64,000 nt of DNA, taken from NCBI RefSeq assembly GCF_003003275.1, contig NZ_PVTO01000006.1, positions 53,317-117,316 of the forward strand, read 5' to 3'. The notes below the pieces were generated by a model. The model searched no databases. It was not told where the DNA came from and saw only the letters and a list, made by a program, of their open reading frames with translations. Position numbers and translations under genes: made by a program. Each line of letters starts with the position of its first letter. The stretch's first letter is position 1. Below are positions 47,893 through 58,965 of the stretch, piece after piece. The DNA comes from Alkalibacterium olivapovliticus (GTDB lineage: Bacteria; Bacillota; Bacilli; Lactobacillales; Carnobacteriaceae_A).

Positions 47893-49319
47893 ATGAAGAA
47901 TGTGGGGTATTCGGTGTGTGGGGACACCCGGATGCTGCTCAGTTGAATTTCTTCGGCCTTCACAGTCTGCAGCATAGAGGCCAGGAAGGTGCGGGGATCG
48001 TCACTAACCATAATGGACGCTTAAAAGGACACCGAGATCTTGGCTTACTGTCAGAAGTATTTAAGGATGAACGCGAACTGCAGAGATTATCTGGAGAAGC
48101 AGGTATCGGGCATGTCCGTTACAGTACAGCTGGGAACAACAGCATTTTAAATATCCAGCCTTTTCTGTTCAAATTTCATGATGAAGAACTGGCACTTGCG
48201 CATAACGGAAACTTGATCAATGCACTGAGTCTTAGACAAGAACTGGAGGATGATGGAGCGATTTTCCATTCTAATTCAGATACAGAAGTACTGATGCATC
48301 TGATACGTCGCAGTAAAAAAAGTACGTTGATGGGACGCTTGAAAGAAAGCTTGAATACCGTTAAAGGTGCGTTTGCTTACGTCATGCTGACACCGGATGC
48401 ACTGATCGGCGCGCTGGATCCAAACGGATTCCGTCCACTGTCGATCGGTCAGATGGAAAATGGGGCATATGTCCTGGCAAGTGAAACCTGTGCGCTGGAA
48501 GTAGTGGGCGCAGAATTTGTCCGTTCAGTCCAGCCGGGCGAAATTGTTATTATAGACGATTCGGGCTACACAATCGAAACATATACGGATAACACATTGC
48601 TTCAAATTTGTTCAATGGAATACATTTACTTTGCGCGTCCGGATTCAAATATAGCCGGTGTAAACGTGCATACGGCGCGTAAAAATATGGGGAAACGACT
48701 GGCTAAAGAATCACCAGTAGAAGCTGATATGGTGATTGGCGTACCCAACTCATCATTATCTGCAGCAAGCGGGTACGCTGAAGAAAGCGGCATTCCATAT
48801 GAAATGGGACTCGTTAAAAATCAGTATGTCGCTCGTACCTTCATTCAGCCGACTCAAGCATTGAGAGAACAAGGCGTTCGAATGAAATTATCAGCTGTCA
48901 GAGGTGTTGTTGCCGGTAAGAAGGTCATCATGGTAGACGATTCCATTGTTCGAGGAACAACCAGCAAGCGGATCGTTCAGTTACTGAAAGAAGCAGGAGC
49001 GGCCGAAGTGCATGTGCGTATTTCTTCTCCTCCTCTAAAATACCCATGTTTCTACGGAATCGATATACAAAACCAGAAAGAACTGATTGCGGCTGATTAT
49101 TCTGTTGAAGAAATTCGCGAGAAAATCGGAGCAGATAGCTTATCTTTCTTAAGTATCGATGGAACAGTTGAATCAATCGGTCTTAAATTTGATGCACCAC
49201 ATAACGGCTTATGCATGTCTTACTTTACTGGAGACTATCCAACGCCTTTATATGATTATGAAGTGGACTACAGAACGACATTGAATAAAATCAAAGAAAG
49301 CAATCCGCAAATGGTTTGA
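47868..49319 (+). CDS. purF: Amidophosphoribosyltransferase
   Basis: The committed step of purine synthesis, making phosphoribosylamine from PRPP and glutamine. A 483-residue protein. The TTG at 47868 is chosen because GGGAAGGAG lies 7 bases upstream. It gives an 11-residue propeptide ([11 protein letters not shown]) before the nucleophile Cys12, the same length as in the B. subtilis enzyme. PRPP binding is in [17 protein letters not shown]. Cys residues such as [17 protein letters not shown] fit the 4Fe-4S class. Feedback inhibition by AMP and GMP is known for the family. Confidence 0.94.
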   Translation: MVTEIKSLNEECGVFGVWGHPDAAQLNFFGLHSLQHRGQEGAGIVTNHNGRLKGHRDLGLLSEVFKDERELQRLSGEAGIGHVRYSTAGNNSILNIQPFLFKFHDEELALAHNGNLINALSLRQELEDDGAIFHSNSDTEVLMHLIRRSKKSTLMGRLKESLNTVKGAFAYVMLTPDALIGALDPNGFRPLSIGQMENGAYVLASETCALEVVGAEFVRSVQPGEIVIIDDSGYTIETYTDNTLLQICSMEYIYFARPDSNIAGVNVHTARKNMGKRLAKESPVEADMVIGVPNSSLSAASGYAEESGIPYEMGLVKNQYVARTFIQPTQALREQGVRMKLSAVRGVVAGKKVIMVDDSIVRGTTSKRIVQLLKEAGAAEVHVRISSPPLKYPCFYGIDIQNQKELIAADYSVEEIREKIGADSLSFLSIDGTVESIGLKFDAPHNGLCMSYFTGDYPTPLYDYEVDYRTTLNKIKESNPQMV

Positions 49320-49368
49320 TTTTCAACAAACAAATGAAATGAACGAAGAATACAGGAGGATCTATTAA

Positions 49369-50403
49369 ATGGGAAATGCCTACACCAAAGCAGGAGTCAA
49401 TGTAGAAGCAGGTTACGAAACGGTTGAACGCATCAAGAAACATGCCAAGCGTACTGAACGATCGGGGATGATGGGCGCTCTGGGCGGTTTCGGAGGAGCG
49501 TTTGATTTGTCTGCACTAAACGTCAAAGAGCCGGTTTTGGTTTCTGGAACAGATGGGGTAGGGACTAAGCTTTTAATAGCGATTCAACAGGATAAACACG
49601 ACACGATCGGCATCGATTGTGTCGCTATGTGTGTTAATGATATTTTAGCTCAGGGAGCTGAACCGCTTTATTTCCTGGATTATATCGCCACAGGAAAAAC
49701 CGTTCCGGAAAAAATGGAACAGATCGTAGCTGGCATATCTGACGGATGTGTTCAGGCAGGTGCGGGCTTGATCGGTGGAGAAACAGCTGAAATGCCGGAT
49801 ATGTATGGTAAAGACGATTACGATGTGGCCGGTTTTTGTGTCGGTGTCGTGGAAAAAAGCCAACTCCTTACACCTGAGCATGTGTTGACCGGAGATAAAC
49901 TGATCGGGCTGTCTTCAAGTGGGATCCATTCTAACGGGTACTCTCTCGTCAGAAAAATCTGTTTTGAACAAAATGACTTCACCTATGATGAAAAATTTGA
50001 AGAGCTGGGAGAATCGACATTGGGCGAAGCTCTGCTTGAACCCACAAAGATTTATGTGTCATCTGTGCTTCCTCTTCTCAAAAAAGGATGGGTACACGGC
50101 ATATCACATGTGACGGGTGGGGGATTTGTAGAAAACCTTCCCCGTATGTTGCCTGAAGGATTATCGGCGACAGTTAAATTAGGGTCATGGAAGATTCCCG
50201 GCATTTTCTCATTCCTTGAAAAATATGGAGCATTAAACCGTGAAGAAATGTACGGTATTTTCAATATGGGTATCGGCATGGTTTTAGCTGTTCCTGCAGA
50301 AAAAGAAAAAGAAGTTCTTGAGAGTCTTGCTCAAATGGGGGAAACAGCTGTAACAATCGGTGAAGTAAGTGAGGACGAAAACGAGGCGATCCGTTTTGAC
50401 TAA
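49369..50403 (+). CDS. purM: Phosphoribosylformylglycinamidine cyclo-ligase
   Basis: Closes the imidazole ring, FGAM to AIR, with ATP. A 344-residue PurM protein with [11 protein letters not shown] at the N-terminus, [22 protein letters not shown] and [18 protein letters not shown] (key conserved Gly-rich stretches). AGGAGGA precedes the ATG. The last codons overlap the purN start. Confidence 0.95.
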   Translation: MGNAYTKAGVNVEAGYETVERIKKHAKRTERSGMMGALGGFGGAFDLSALNVKEPVLVSGTDGVGTKLLIAIQQDKHDTIGIDCVAMCVNDILAQGAEPLYFLDYIATGKTVPEKMEQIVAGISDGCVQAGAGLIGGETAEMPDMYGKDDYDVAGFCVGVVEKSQLLTPEHVLTGDKLIGLSSSGIHSNGYSLVRKICFEQNDFTYDEKFEELGESTLGEALLEPTKIYVSSVLPLLKKGWVHGISHVTGGGFVENLPRMLPEGLSATVKLGSWKIPGIFSFLEKYGALNREEMYGIFNMGIGMVLAVPAEKEKEVLESLAQMGETAVTIGEVSEDENEAIRFD

Positions 50404-50995
50404 AGAACAGCCGGTCAGACTGGCCGTTTTCGCATCTGGAAGTGGATCGAATTTCGAAGCAATCGTTCGTGCTTTCCAAACGGATCAAATTAATGCAGAA
50501 GTGGCTTTACTTGTATGTGACAGACCAGATGCATTTGTTTTGAAGAGAGCCGAAACACTAGGTGTCCCTTCTGTCGCCTTTCGACCAAAATCTTTTGACT
50601 CAAAAGAAGCTTATGAACAAGAGGTGCTGGACCATTTACTGGGAGCCTCTATTGATCTAGTAGTTCTGGCGGGTTACATGAGAATAGTCGGGAACACGTT
50701 ACTGAAAGCTTATCCGAACAAATTAATGAATATCCACCCCTCTTTACTGCCCCGTTACCCTGGGAAACAGGGAATAGTAGATGCATTTGAAGACGGAGCG
50801 ACTCAAACGGGTGTAACGGTCCATATAGTTGATGAGGGCATCGATACGGGTCCGATTCTGGCACAAGAAACAGTTGCGATCGAACCTGACGATACGATAG
50901 AATCACTAGAGAGGAAGATTCATGCAGTCGAGCATGAATTGTTTCCGAAAGTCATTCAAACCTATATCAAAAAGTTGCAGAAGGAGCACGCCTAA
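50396..50995 (+). CDS. purN: Phosphoribosylglycinamide formyltransferase
   Basis: Transfers formyl from 10-formyl-THF to GAR. A 199-residue protein with [16 protein letters not shown], catalytic His in [12 protein letters not shown], and [19 protein letters not shown]. The TTG at 50396 overlaps the purM stop and has GAGG about 9 bases upstream; a GTG further upstream at 50369 is less likely. purH follows two bases after the stop. Confidence 0.93.
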   Translation: MTKEQPVRLAVFASGSGSNFEAIVRAFQTDQINAEVALLVCDRPDAFVLKRAETLGVPSVAFRPKSFDSKEAYEQEVLDHLLGASIDLVVLAGYMRIVGNTLLKAYPNKLMNIHPSLLPRYPGKQGIVDAFEDGATQTGVTVHIVDEGIDTGPILAQETVAIEPDDTIESLERKIHAVEHELFPKVIQTYIKKLQKEHA

Positions 50996-50997
50996 TT

Positions 50998-52533
50998 ATG
51001 AAACGCGCACTTATTAGTGTATCAGACAAGACTAACATAGTAGAGTTTGCAAAAGCGCTGGTCGATCAGGATGTAGACATCATATCGACCGGCGGTACAA
51101 AGAAAGTATTGGATGAAGCTGGAATCTCAACTCTTTCAATTGAAGAAATAACCGGATTTCCTGAAATGATGGATGGGCGTGTAAAGACTCTGCACCCACT
51201 TATTCACGGAGGCTTACTAGGGCGTCGTGACCTGAACAGCCATATGAAAGCAATGGATGAGCACAATATTCAACCGATCGATTTTGTCTGTGTGAATCTT
51301 TATCCTTTCAAAGAGACCATTTCAAAATCAGACACGACTCCAGAAGAAGCCATTGAGCAGATCGATATTGGCGGCCCCAGCATGCTGAGAAGCGCTGCGA
51401 AAAATTTTGCTTCCGTTACTGTCGTTGTTGACGCAGCTGATTATTCATTAGTAATTGACGAACTTGAGGCAGATGGCGAAACGACTTTGGAAACCAGACA
51501 GCAATTAGCTGCAAAAGTTTTCCGTCACACAGCAAGCTATGATGCACTGATAGCTGATTACTTAACTGATTTATCAGGAGTAGAAGAACCTGAAACACTG
51601 ACCCCCACTTATACATTGAAACAACCTTTACGCTACGGTGAAAACAGTCACCAGACTGCTCTGTTTTATGAAGAACCGTTAGCGTCCAATTTTTCCATAG
51701 CCAAAGCTGAACAGCTGCACGGAAAAGCTTTATCGTATAATAACATCAAAGATGCAGATGCAGCTATCCGCATTGTGCGTGAATTTGATGAGCCGGCTGC
51801 AGTAGCGGTCAAGCACATGAACCCATGTGGAATCGGAATCGGTCAGACGATCGAAGAAGCATTCGACCGTGCCTATGAAGCAGATTCGATGTCTATTTTC
51901 GGTGGAATTGTTGCCTTGAACGAAGAAGTATCTGTCTCAGCAGCAGAAAAACTGAGCAAAATCTTTCTGGAAATCGTCATTGCACCTAGTTTCTCTGAAG
52001 AAGCACTGGCTGTTTTAACTAAAAAGAAAAATATTCGCCTGCTTCAACTGGACTTTTCTGACGCGAAAAAAGGCGGAAAAGAAACTGTTGCTGTTTTAGG
52101 CGGACTATTGATTCAAGACCAGGACATGGTAGCCGAAGAAGACACACCTGAATGGAAAGTCGTGACAGAAAATGCCCCGACTGAAGAACAGATGAAAGCT
52201 TTAGCGCTCACATGGAAAGCGGTCAAGCATGTTAAAAGTAATGCCATCGTTGTAGGAAATGACAAGCAGACTTTAGGTATCGGTGCCGGTCAGATGAACC
52301 GTGTCGGGGCTGTTAAAATCGCTATCGAACAAGCTGGAAATAAAGCAAAAGAAGCTGTTCTGGCTAGTGATGCCTTTTTCCCAATGGATGACAGCGTTGA
52401 ATACGCCGCGAAACATGGGATTCAAGCCATTATCCAGCCGGGTGGAAGTGTCAAAGATCAGGCTTCGATCGATAAAGCGAACGAATACGGAATCGCGATG
52501 GTCTTTACGTCTATGCGTCATTTTAGACATTAA
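50998..52533 (+). CDS. purH: Bifunctional AICAR formyltransferase/IMP cyclohydrolase
   Basis: Performs the last two steps to IMP. A 511-residue protein. The N-terminal cyclohydrolase domain (about 1-200) has [24 protein letters not shown] and [11 protein letters not shown]. The C-terminal formyltransferase domain has [24 protein letters not shown] and [18 protein letters not shown] precedes the ATG. A 363-bp gap with repeats and a hairpin separates it from purD. Confidence 0.95.
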   Translation: MKRALISVSDKTNIVEFAKALVDQDVDIISTGGTKKVLDEAGISTLSIEEITGFPEMMDGRVKTLHPLIHGGLLGRRDLNSHMKAMDEHNIQPIDFVCVNLYPFKETISKSDTTPEEAIEQIDIGGPSMLRSAAKNFASVTVVVDAADYSLVIDELEADGETTLETRQQLAAKVFRHTASYDALIADYLTDLSGVEEPETLTPTYTLKQPLRYGENSHQTALFYEEPLASNFSIAKAEQLHGKALSYNNIKDADAAIRIVREFDEPAAVAVKHMNPCGIGIGQTIEEAFDRAYEADSMSIFGGIVALNEEVSVSAAEKLSKIFLEIVIAPSFSEEALAVLTKKKNIRLLQLDFSDAKKGGKETVAVLGGLLIQDQDMVAEEDTPEWKVVTENAPTEEQMKALALTWKAVKHVKSNAIVVGNDKQTLGIGAGQMNRVGAVKIAIEQAGNKAKEAVLASDAFFPMDDSVEYAAKHGIQAIIQPGGSVKDQASIDKANEYGIAMVFTSMRHFRH

Positions 52534-52570
52534 GAAAAGTCAGATTTTATAGTCCATTCGACAGTTTATT

Positions 52571-52723
52571 CAGAAGTTTGTACAATTGAGGAGTAAACTT
52601 CCGAAGATTCTGAGTTTTCTAATGAAGTAGATACATTTTCAGAGTCAATTTCTTGAGAAAAAAGATAAGCTTCAGAAGTTGTCTTTCAAAAAGATTAAAC
52701 TTCTTAAGATAATAAGTAATTAT
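52571..52723. repeat. Three 51-bp-period units with GAAGTTT/AAACTTC dyads
   Basis: Units begin at 52571, 52621 and 52673. Units 1 and 3, 102 bp apart, share CAGAAGTT, TAAACTTC and AAGAT at equal offsets. GAAGTTT and AAACTTC in unit 1 are complementary. Related units occur at 63782. The array lies inside the pur operon, between purH and purD. Confidence 0.6.
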
Positions 52724-52822
52724 CCTGCAAATGGGAGACGCAACGCTCAATAGTTGCTGTTGAACCCAGGATATTGAACAGTTTTCACTATAGTCGCTAA
52801 ACAGAATCAATAGAATGAGGAT

Positions 52823-52849
52823 AAGAGAGGGGAACCTCTCTTTCATTTT
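52823..52849 (+). terminator. Hairpin with T tract before purD
   Basis: AGAGAGG and CCTCTCT with loop GGAA, followed by TTCATTTTTC. Possibly a partial terminator that lowers purD-E-K-B expression. Confidence 0.6.
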
Positions 52850-52896
52850 TCTATTTTTACATAGGAAGTATAAGAATGATCAAAGGGGAGAACAGA

Positions 52897-54153
52897 GTGA
52901 AACTTTTAGTTATCGGAGCAGGTGGTCGTGAACATGCAATTGCTAAAAAGCTACTATCCAGCAGTCAGGTCGAGGCTGTTTTTTGTGCACCGGGAAACCC
53001 GGGGATGAGACGTGACGGCATTCAGGTCTTGCCTATAACGCAGGACGATCATGAAGGATTGATCACTTTTGCAAAAAAAGAGAAAATTTCCTGGACAATT
53101 GTTGGTCCTGAAGTGCCTTTGTTCAATGGCATCGTTGATGATTTCCAATCTGAAGGATTACCCGTTTTCGGACCGTCCAAAGCGGCGACGCAGATTGAAG
53201 CATCGAAAGAATTTGCGAAAGAACTGATGGTGGCTAATCATATCCCAACAGCCAACTATCAGGCTTTCGACACGTTTGAAGAAGCTAAAGAGTATGTGTT
53301 GAATGGCCCGATTCCTATTGTCATAAAAGCAGATGGATTGGCTGCAGGTAAAGGAGTCGTTGTGGCGGAAACGAAAGATGCAGCACTCAGCGCTTTAGAA
53401 GACATGATGCTTGATAAAAAATATGGAACTCATAATGCAAGAGTCGTTATAGAAGAGTATTTAACGGGAGAAGAGTTTTCTTTAATGGCATTCGTCAATG
53501 GTGAAAAAGTGTACCCGATGGTCATCTCACAAGACCATAAACGCCTGCTTGAAGGAGATAAGGGGCCGAATACTGGAGGCATGGGCGCTTATGCACCTGT
53601 TCCTCATATAGCTGAATCAGTTGTGAAAGAAGCCACTGAACGCATATTGAAACCGGCCGCAGAAGGCATGGTTAAAAACGGGACACCCTTTACCGGTATT
53701 TTATACGCGGGTGTAATAGCAACGACTGAAGGACCCAAAACAATTGAATTCAATGCACGATTCGGAGACCCGGAAACACAAGTCCTGATGAATCGGCTGG
53801 AATCAGACCTGGCCCAAGCTATTACTGATATACTGGAAGACAGAGAACCTGAACTGATCTGGAAAAAAGACGGCGTGAGTTTAGGCGTTGTCGTTGCGGC
53901 AGAAGGATACCCCGAAGCCTACAACAAACACATTCCGTTAGCTCTTCCAGACACGAATGATAAGATCCAACTGTATTTTTCCGGGGTAACTGAAGATGAA
54001 AGTGAATTGGTATCAGATGGCGGCCGCATTTATTTAGTGGAGGCATCCGGTGATTCAATGGAAGAGGCACAAGGCCTTGTATATGAGGCGCTTGAGTCTG
54101 TGGATACAGCAGGGTGCGTTTACAGGACAGATATCGGACACAACGCATTATAA
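52897..54153 (+). CDS. purD: Phosphoribosylamine-glycine ligase
   Basis: Makes GAR from phosphoribosylamine and glycine. A 418-residue ATP-grasp enzyme. KLLVIGAGGREHAIA opens the protein, VIKADGLAAGKGVVVAE is the ATP-binding region, and GPNTGGMGAYAPVP and EFNARFGDPETQVL are catalytic stretches. The GTG at 52897 is chosen because GGGGAG lies 6 bases upstream and it gives the usual N-terminus. purE follows after 46 bp. Confidence 0.94.
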   Translation: MKLLVIGAGGREHAIAKKLLSSSQVEAVFCAPGNPGMRRDGIQVLPITQDDHEGLITFAKKEKISWTIVGPEVPLFNGIVDDFQSEGLPVFGPSKAATQIEASKEFAKELMVANHIPTANYQAFDTFEEAKEYVLNGPIPIVIKADGLAAGKGVVVAETKDAALSALEDMMLDKKYGTHNARVVIEEYLTGEEFSLMAFVNGEKVYPMVISQDHKRLLEGDKGPNTGGMGAYAPVPHIAESVVKEATERILKPAAEGMVKNGTPFTGILYAGVIATTEGPKTIEFNARFGDPETQVLMNRLESDLAQAITDILEDREPELIWKKDGVSLGVVVAAEGYPEAYNKHIPLALPDTNDKIQLYFSGVTEDESELVSDGGRIYLVEASGDSMEEAQGLVYEALESVDTAGCVYRTDIGHNAL

Positions 54154-54199
54154 AAGAGAACAATAAAAAAAGGAACCACAACTACAGGAGGCGTTTGAT

Positions 54200-54688
54200 T
54201 TGGCAATTGAAGTAGGAGTCGTCATGGGCAGTACCTCTGACTGGGAAACAATGAAGCACACATGTGATGTATTGGATGAACTGAAAGTCGCTTATGAGAA
54301 AAAAGTAGTATCAGCTCACCGAACACCTGACTTGATGTTTGAGTATGCAGAAAAAGCACGCAAACGCGGCCTTAAAGTTATTATTGCCGGAGCAGGGGGA
54401 GCCGCTCATTTACCGGGTATGCTTGCCGCCAAAACAACCTTGCCCGTTATTGGTGTACCTGTGCAGTCAAAAGCTCTGAACGGCCTGGATTCACTCTTGT
54501 CGATCGTTCAGATGCCAGGCGGTGTTCCTGTTGCAACCGTTGCGATCGGAAAAGCAGGTGCGACCAACGCAGGACTTCTAGCCGCTCAAATTCTGGGGAC
54601 TACTCAATCTGATATTGCCGAACGAGTCGAATCAAGACGGGAAACCTTAAAACAGAAAGTCATGGAAAGTAGTGACAACCTTGTCTAA
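54200..54688 (+). CDS. purE: N5-carboxyaminoimidazole ribonucleotide mutase
   Basis: Converts N5-CAIR, the PurK product, to CAIR. A 162-residue class-I PurE with [29 protein letters not shown] and [16 protein letters not shown]. It starts with TTG at 54200 behind a strong AGGAGG 8 bases upstream. It overlaps purK by 17 bases. Confidence 0.95.
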   Translation: MAIEVGVVMGSTSDWETMKHTCDVLDELKVAYEKKVVSAHRTPDLMFEYAEKARKRGLKVIIAGAGGAAHLPGMLAAKTTLPVIGVPVQSKALNGLDSLLSIVQMPGGVPVATVAIGKAGATNAGLLAAQILGTTQSDIAERVESRRETLKQKVMESSDNLV

Positions 54689-55808
54689 CTTAATCAAACC
54701 AGGAAGCACGATAGGGATTATTGGTGGAGGTCAGCTTGGACGGATGATGGCCTTTTCTGCTAAAGAAAGAGGCTACCGCATAGCTGTTCTCGATCCGACT
54801 CCTGATTGTCCGACTGCTCAAGTAGCGGACGTCCACATTGAAGCCGCTTATGATGATTTAGATGCCTTGAAAGAACTGGCTGAACAAAGCGATGTGCTGA
54901 CCTATGAATTTGAAAACGTAGATGCAGAAACGATCGACCGTGTACTGTCTGAAGTAGAGATTGCTATTCCTCAAGGAACAGAGCTGCTTTTAAACACTCA
55001 AAACCGCTTAACAGAAAAAGATTTCCTGAAAAAAGCAGGCATTCCCATTGCATCCTATGCTAAAATTGAAACGAAAGCTGATTTGACCCAAGGGATCGAT
55101 AAATTGGGCTATCCGTCTGTCTTAAAAACTATTCAAGGTGGTTATGACGGAAAAGGACAAGTCGTTTTAAAATCAGATTCAGATTTAAAAGAAGCTGAAT
55201 CGTTATTGGAAAAAGGGACGTGTGTGCTGGAAGAATGGGTATCATTTGATAAAGAAATTTCTATCATGGTGGCTCGTAATGCATCAGGAGATGTTGTAAC
55301 TTTACCTGTTTCAGAGAATATCCATCTAAATAATATTCTACTTAAAAGTATTGTGCCTGCCCGTGTTTCAGAGGACAGTTTGAACGAGGCTGAAACGATT
55401 GCAAAAACGATTGCTGATACGATGAATTTAGTGGGCGTGCTGGGTGTTGAACTGTTTCTGACAGATTCTGGAAAAATATACGCTAATGAACTGGCACCGC
55501 GTCCGCATAACTCCGGACACTATTCAATCGAAGCCTGTTCGGATTCACAGTTTGATTTGCACATCAGAGCGATCTGCGGCTATCCTTTGCCAGAAGTCGA
55601 CTTGCTGAAACCGGCTGTAATGGTCAATATACTGGGTGAACATTTTGAATCAGCTATAGAACTGAATGCATCACACCCGTCCTGGCATGTCCATAACTAC
55701 GGGAAAAACGGGGTCAAAGTCGGACGTAAGATGGGACACGTCACAATCTTGACGGATTCTATAGAAGAAACCTTGGACGCAATCGATGAAACGAAAATTT
55801 GGAATTAG
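54672..55808 (+). CDS. purK: N5-carboxyaminoimidazole ribonucleotide synthase
   Basis: ATP- and bicarbonate-dependent carboxylation of AIR to N5-CAIR. A 378-residue ATP-grasp protein with [38 protein letters not shown] and [18 protein letters not shown] (catalytic Glu/Asn/His). The GTG start lies inside purE, consistent with translational coupling. purB follows after 12 bp. Confidence 0.94.
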   Translation: MTTLSNLIKPGSTIGIIGGGQLGRMMAFSAKERGYRIAVLDPTPDCPTAQVADVHIEAAYDDLDALKELAEQSDVLTYEFENVDAETIDRVLSEVEIAIPQGTELLLNTQNRLTEKDFLKKAGIPIASYAKIETKADLTQGIDKLGYPSVLKTIQGGYDGKGQVVLKSDSDLKEAESLLEKGTCVLEEWVSFDKEISIMVARNASGDVVTLPVSENIHLNNILLKSIVPARVSEDSLNEAETIAKTIADTMNLVGVLGVELFLTDSGKIYANELAPRPHNSGHYSIEACSDSQFDLHIRAICGYPLPEVDLLKPAVMVNILGEHFESAIELNASHPSWHVHNYGKNGVKVGRKMGHVTILTDSIEETLDAIDETKIWN

Positions 55809-55820
55809 GAGACTGTTTAT

Positions 55821-57119
55821 ATGATTGAACGCTATACGAGACCTGAAATGAAAGAACTCTGGTCAGAAGAAAATCGCTATAACTCATGGCTGGAAGTAGA
55901 AATTTTAGCCGACGAAGCATGGGCTGAACTCGGCGACATTCCTAAAGAAGATGTACAGAAAATCCGTGAGAATGCTTCTTTTAATATCGACCGTATTTTA
56001 GAAATCGAAAAACAGACCAAACATGATGTGGTTGCCTTTACACGTGCTGTTTCTGAATCTCTTGGAGCTGAGAAGAAATGGGTCCATTACGGATTGACCA
56101 GTACAGATGTTGTCGATACAGCTTACGGCTATCAGCTGAAACAGGTCAACGACGTGTTGAGAAAAGATTTGCAGAAACTGCTTGAAGTCATTGGTGAAAG
56201 AGCGAAAGAACATAAATACAATGTTACAATGGGCCGGACTCATGGTGTGCATGCTGAACCGACCACTTTCGGACTGAAGCTGGCTTTATGGTATTCAGAA
56301 ATGAAACGCCACATCGAGCGGTTTGAACATGCTGCTAAAGGTGTAGAAGCTGGGAAAATAAGTGGTGCAGTGGGGACTTTCGCGAATATCCCGACGTTCG
56401 TTGAAAAATATGTCTGTGAAAAACTGGGCACGCGTCCACAGGAAATATCCACTCAAGTTCTGCCGCGTGATCTGCATGCTGAGTATTTGAGCTCGATCGC
56501 TCTGATTGCGACTAGTGTAGAAAAATTTGCAACGGAAATAAGAGGACTGCAGAAATCTGAAACCAGAGAAGTAGAAGAAGGCTTTGCAAAAGGACAAAAA
56601 GGGTCATCCGCTATGCCGCATAAGCGTAATCCGATCGGTTCAGAAAACATGGCCGGACTGGCTCGTGTAATCAGAGGGCATATGGTGACAGCTTACGAAA
56701 ATGTCAGCCTATGGCATGAACGTGACATCTCGCATTCTTCAGCTGAACGTATTATCTTACCAGACAGTACAACTTTACTGAACTATATGCTGAACCGTTT
56801 TTCTAATATTGTCAGTAACCTGACGGTGTTCCCAGAAAATATGAAGCGCAACATGGATGCGACACTTGGACTGATCTACAGCCAGCGTGTTTTGCTGAAA
56901 CTGATCGATAAAGGCTTGAGCCGCGAAGATGCTTATGATTTGGTACAGCCTAAAACGGCTATTGCATGGGATGAGCAGACAGCATTCCGTCCACTTTTAG
57001 AAGAAGACAAGGAAATCATGTCTATTTTGAGCCTGTCAGATATCGAAGAGGCATTCGACTACAATTATCATTTAAGAAACGTAGATGAAATATTCACTCG
57101 AGTTGGATTAGGCGAGTAA
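55821..57119 (+). CDS. purB: Adenylosuccinate lyase
   Basis: Cleaves SAICAR and adenylosuccinate, releasing fumarate. A 432-residue fumarase-superfamily protein with [29 protein letters not shown] (catalytic His) and the signature [17 protein letters not shown] with the flexible-loop Ser. AGGAG precedes the ATG. A terminator after it ends the pur operon. purA is not in the window. Confidence 0.95.
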   Translation: MIERYTRPEMKELWSEENRYNSWLEVEILADEAWAELGDIPKEDVQKIRENASFNIDRILEIEKQTKHDVVAFTRAVSESLGAEKKWVHYGLTSTDVVDTAYGYQLKQVNDVLRKDLQKLLEVIGERAKEHKYNVTMGRTHGVHAEPTTFGLKLALWYSEMKRHIERFEHAAKGVEAGKISGAVGTFANIPTFVEKYVCEKLGTRPQEISTQVLPRDLHAEYLSSIALIATSVEKFATEIRGLQKSETREVEEGFAKGQKGSSAMPHKRNPIGSENMAGLARVIRGHMVTAYENVSLWHERDISHSSAERIILPDSTTLLNYMLNRFSNIVSNLTVFPENMKRNMDATLGLIYSQRVLLKLIDKGLSREDAYDLVQPKTAIAWDEQTAFRPLLEEDKEIMSILSLSDIEEAFDYNYHLRNVDEIFTRVGLGE

Positions 57120-57126
57120 AAGTGAT

Positions 57127-57168
57127 ACCCTGTAGAAACAGTGAAAAGCTGCTTCTATAGGGTGTTTT
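57127..57168 (+). terminator. Terminator of the pur operon
   Basis: ACCCTGTAGAA pairs with TTCTATAGGGT (one G-U), followed by GTTTTA. Confidence 0.7.
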
Positions 57169-57390
57169 AGACTCTAAAATAAATGAGGTTGAGTTTAGAG
57201 TTCATTTATCTAATGAACTGCACATTTAGCAGAAAAACTGCAGTTTAACCGATTCGAAACTCAGTGAAGTTCAGTTTTATCTGATTTAGTGAAGTTCATG
57301 TAGAATAACGAGTCCTGTACTGTACATTTTTGAAAAAAAGACTAGTTTAGCACGTCATTCTTCTGCTGAACTACACTATAGAAGTAAAAT
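57169..57390. other. Intergenic region with short internal repeats
   Basis: No gene seen. Short related words recur (TGAAGTTCA at 57265 and 57290, GAACTGCA and AACTGCAGTTT), suggesting decayed repeats with a spacing near 25 bp, about half of the 51-bp period found elsewhere. A CTATAGAAG near 57377 may be part of the following promoter. Confidence 0.35.
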
Positions 57391-57432
57391 AAATATGAAG
57401 ATAATCTGGTTTACCAGATTATCTTCATATTT
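57391..57432. promoter_or_regulatory. Long perfect palindrome upstream of the hydroxyacid dehydrogenase gene
   Basis: Two 20-bp perfectly complementary arms (57391-57410 and 57413-57432) with two bases between. It ends 34 bases before the start codon. It could be a leader terminator (the 3' arm ends TTTATT), a stabilising hairpin or an operator. Confidence 0.7.
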
Positions 57433-57466
57433 ATTCAAGAAGTTAGTTACGAAGGGATGAATCAAA

Positions 57467-58459
57467 ATGAAACTGATCATGTTCAGTGTGCGTGAAGACG
57501 AAAAAGCAGCTATAAACAAATGGGAAACACGAAAGGGAATAGAGATTACACCAGTCAGTGAAGATCTTTCTCTAGAAAATATCGATCTCGTGGAAGGATT
57601 CGATGGCATTTGTATTCAGCAGCGAACGGAACTAAAAGATGAACGACTTTACAAGAAACTGTCTGCTTTCAATATAAAGCAGATTTCTCTTAGAACAGCC
57701 GGGTACGATATTGTCGATATGGAACTGGCAGAAAAATATAATCTGGCTGTCACAAATGTACCGGCGTATTCGCCGCGTTCGGTAGCGGAATTAGTTGTTA
57801 CGCAAGTCATGCGTCTAATTCGAAACTTTCCGGTCATAGAATCCAATATGGCTAGAGGAGATTTTAGATGGTCTGGACTGGTGGCTAAAGAAATCCATAC
57901 CTTGACAGTTGGCATCATCGGCGCAGGTCACATCGGAGCAACCACTGCCCGTTTATTTAATGCCTTAGGTGCAAACGTTATTGCGTATGATCCAATACAA
58001 TACGATAGATTAAAAGAAGTTCTAACATATAAATCAACTCAAAAAGAAGTGCTGGAATCCGCGGATATTGTCAGCCTTCATGTGCCACTGGATAAAACGA
58101 CACTGAATCTGATCGATGCAGAAGCACTGAATCAGATGAAATCAGGCGCCTACTTGATAAATGCTGCGCGAGGTCCTGTGGTTGACACAAATGCGCTGAT
58201 TGATGCGCTTGAATTCAAAAAATTAGCAGGAGCAGCACTTGATACGCTCCCGCAAGAACAGTCCTTTTTTAATCAGGATTTAACGGCTCAAGAGTTCCCT
58301 GACGAACATCTCCAGAAACTGATGAACACAGAGACAGTTCTGATTACTCCACACATAGGGTTCTACACGACCGAAGCGGTGCAGAACATGGTGGATATTG
58401 CATTAGATAGTGCGGTATCGGTTATTGTAGATGGAGTAAGTGAAAACAGAGTAAAATAA
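57467..58459 (+). CDS. D-lactate dehydrogenase / D-2-hydroxyacid dehydrogenase
   Basis: NADH-dependent reduction of pyruvate or a 2-keto acid to the D-hydroxyacid. A 330-residue protein of the D-LDH class. The catalytic Arg lies in ARGPVVDTNALID or the preceding LRTAGYD region, the Rossmann motif is VGIIGAGHIGATTARLF, and the catalytic His is in ITPHIGFYT. The C-terminal pattern and DTLPQEQSFFNQDL resemble D-LDH/D-hydroxyisocaproate dehydrogenases. The ribosome site (AAGGGATG-like) is weak. Stand-alone gene; probably used for fermentation or redox balance. Confidence 0.88.
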   Translation: MKLIMFSVREDEKAAINKWETRKGIEITPVSEDLSLENIDLVEGFDGICIQQRTELKDERLYKKLSAFNIKQISLRTAGYDIVDMELAEKYNLAVTNVPAYSPRSVAELVVTQVMRLIRNFPVIESNMARGDFRWSGLVAKEIHTLTVGIIGAGHIGATTARLFNALGANVIAYDPIQYDRLKEVLTYKSTQKEVLESADIVSLHVPLDKTTLNLIDAEALNQMKSGAYLINAARGPVVDTNALIDALEFKKLAGAALDTLPQEQSFFNQDLTAQEFPDEHLQKLMNTETVLITPHIGFYTTEAVQNMVDIALDSAVSVIVDGVSENRVK

Positions 58460-58462
58460 AAA

Positions 58463-58484
58463 CCGTCTGCTGAATTCGCAGGCG
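58463..58484. terminator. Bidirectional hairpin between convergent genes
   Basis: CGTCTGC and GCAGGCG (one G-U) around TGAATTC. On the minus strand a TTTTTA run follows, serving the lipoprotein gene. Confidence 0.5.
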
Positions 58485-58509
58485 ATTCCTTATATATCAT
58501 GATGGTAAC

Positions 58510-58896
58510 TTATCCTTCAACGATAGCCATGTAATAAAGATACTCGTCGTCAACATCAGCAATCAGAACATCATGTCGTCCATCAGCTTCAAATATGTCT
58601 GTTCCTATAGGAAGAAGGTTAGCTGTACCGTGCGAAAAACCCTCGGGGTCAGAAGCGTTTTCTTCGATCGTCATGACTCTTTTTCCAGTTGTCAGTTCCA
58701 GCTCATCGACCCAATCGATGTTTGTCTGATAAATGACATCATTGTATTGAAAAATATCGGCATCTGGTTCAAGTCTCAGTATCTCTTCAGGAGTGATTTC
58801 CGAGATAGTCACTACTTGTTCTTCCGTACCAGTCGTACATCCAGTGAGAATCGATATATAAGAAACCAGTAGTAACAGTGACAAGTTTGAATGCAT
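58510..58896 (-). CDS. Small hypothetical lipoprotein
   Basis: A 128-residue protein with a lipoprotein signal ending in ILTGC (Cys about 20), then an acidic domain (ITPEEILRLEPDADIFQYNDVIYQ in part; ending DVDDEYLYYMAIVEG). The ATG at 58896 is chosen because GAGGT lies 7 bases upstream; a longer frame reaches 58932 but runs through that site. The sequence resembles small extracytoplasmic proteins of unknown function in Bacilli; I cannot assign a role. It is divergent from licT. Confidence 0.68.
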   Translation of the reverse strand: MHSNLSLLLLVSYISILTGCTTGTEEQVVTISEITPEEILRLEPDADIFQYNDVIYQTNIDWVDELELTTGKRVMTIEENASDPEGFSHGTANLLPIGTDIFEADGRHDVLIADVDDEYLYYMAIVEG

Positions 58897-58965
58897 ACAA
58901 GCGACCTCATTTCCTGGGTATTGATGTGACAAATTAAGTATACAAGATGTTTAATAAAATTCAGA

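Noticed and set aside
53822..54181. Minus-strand frame of 119 codons in purD
   Set aside because: Fully antisense to purD, Cys/Leu/Arg-rich and without a ribosome site.
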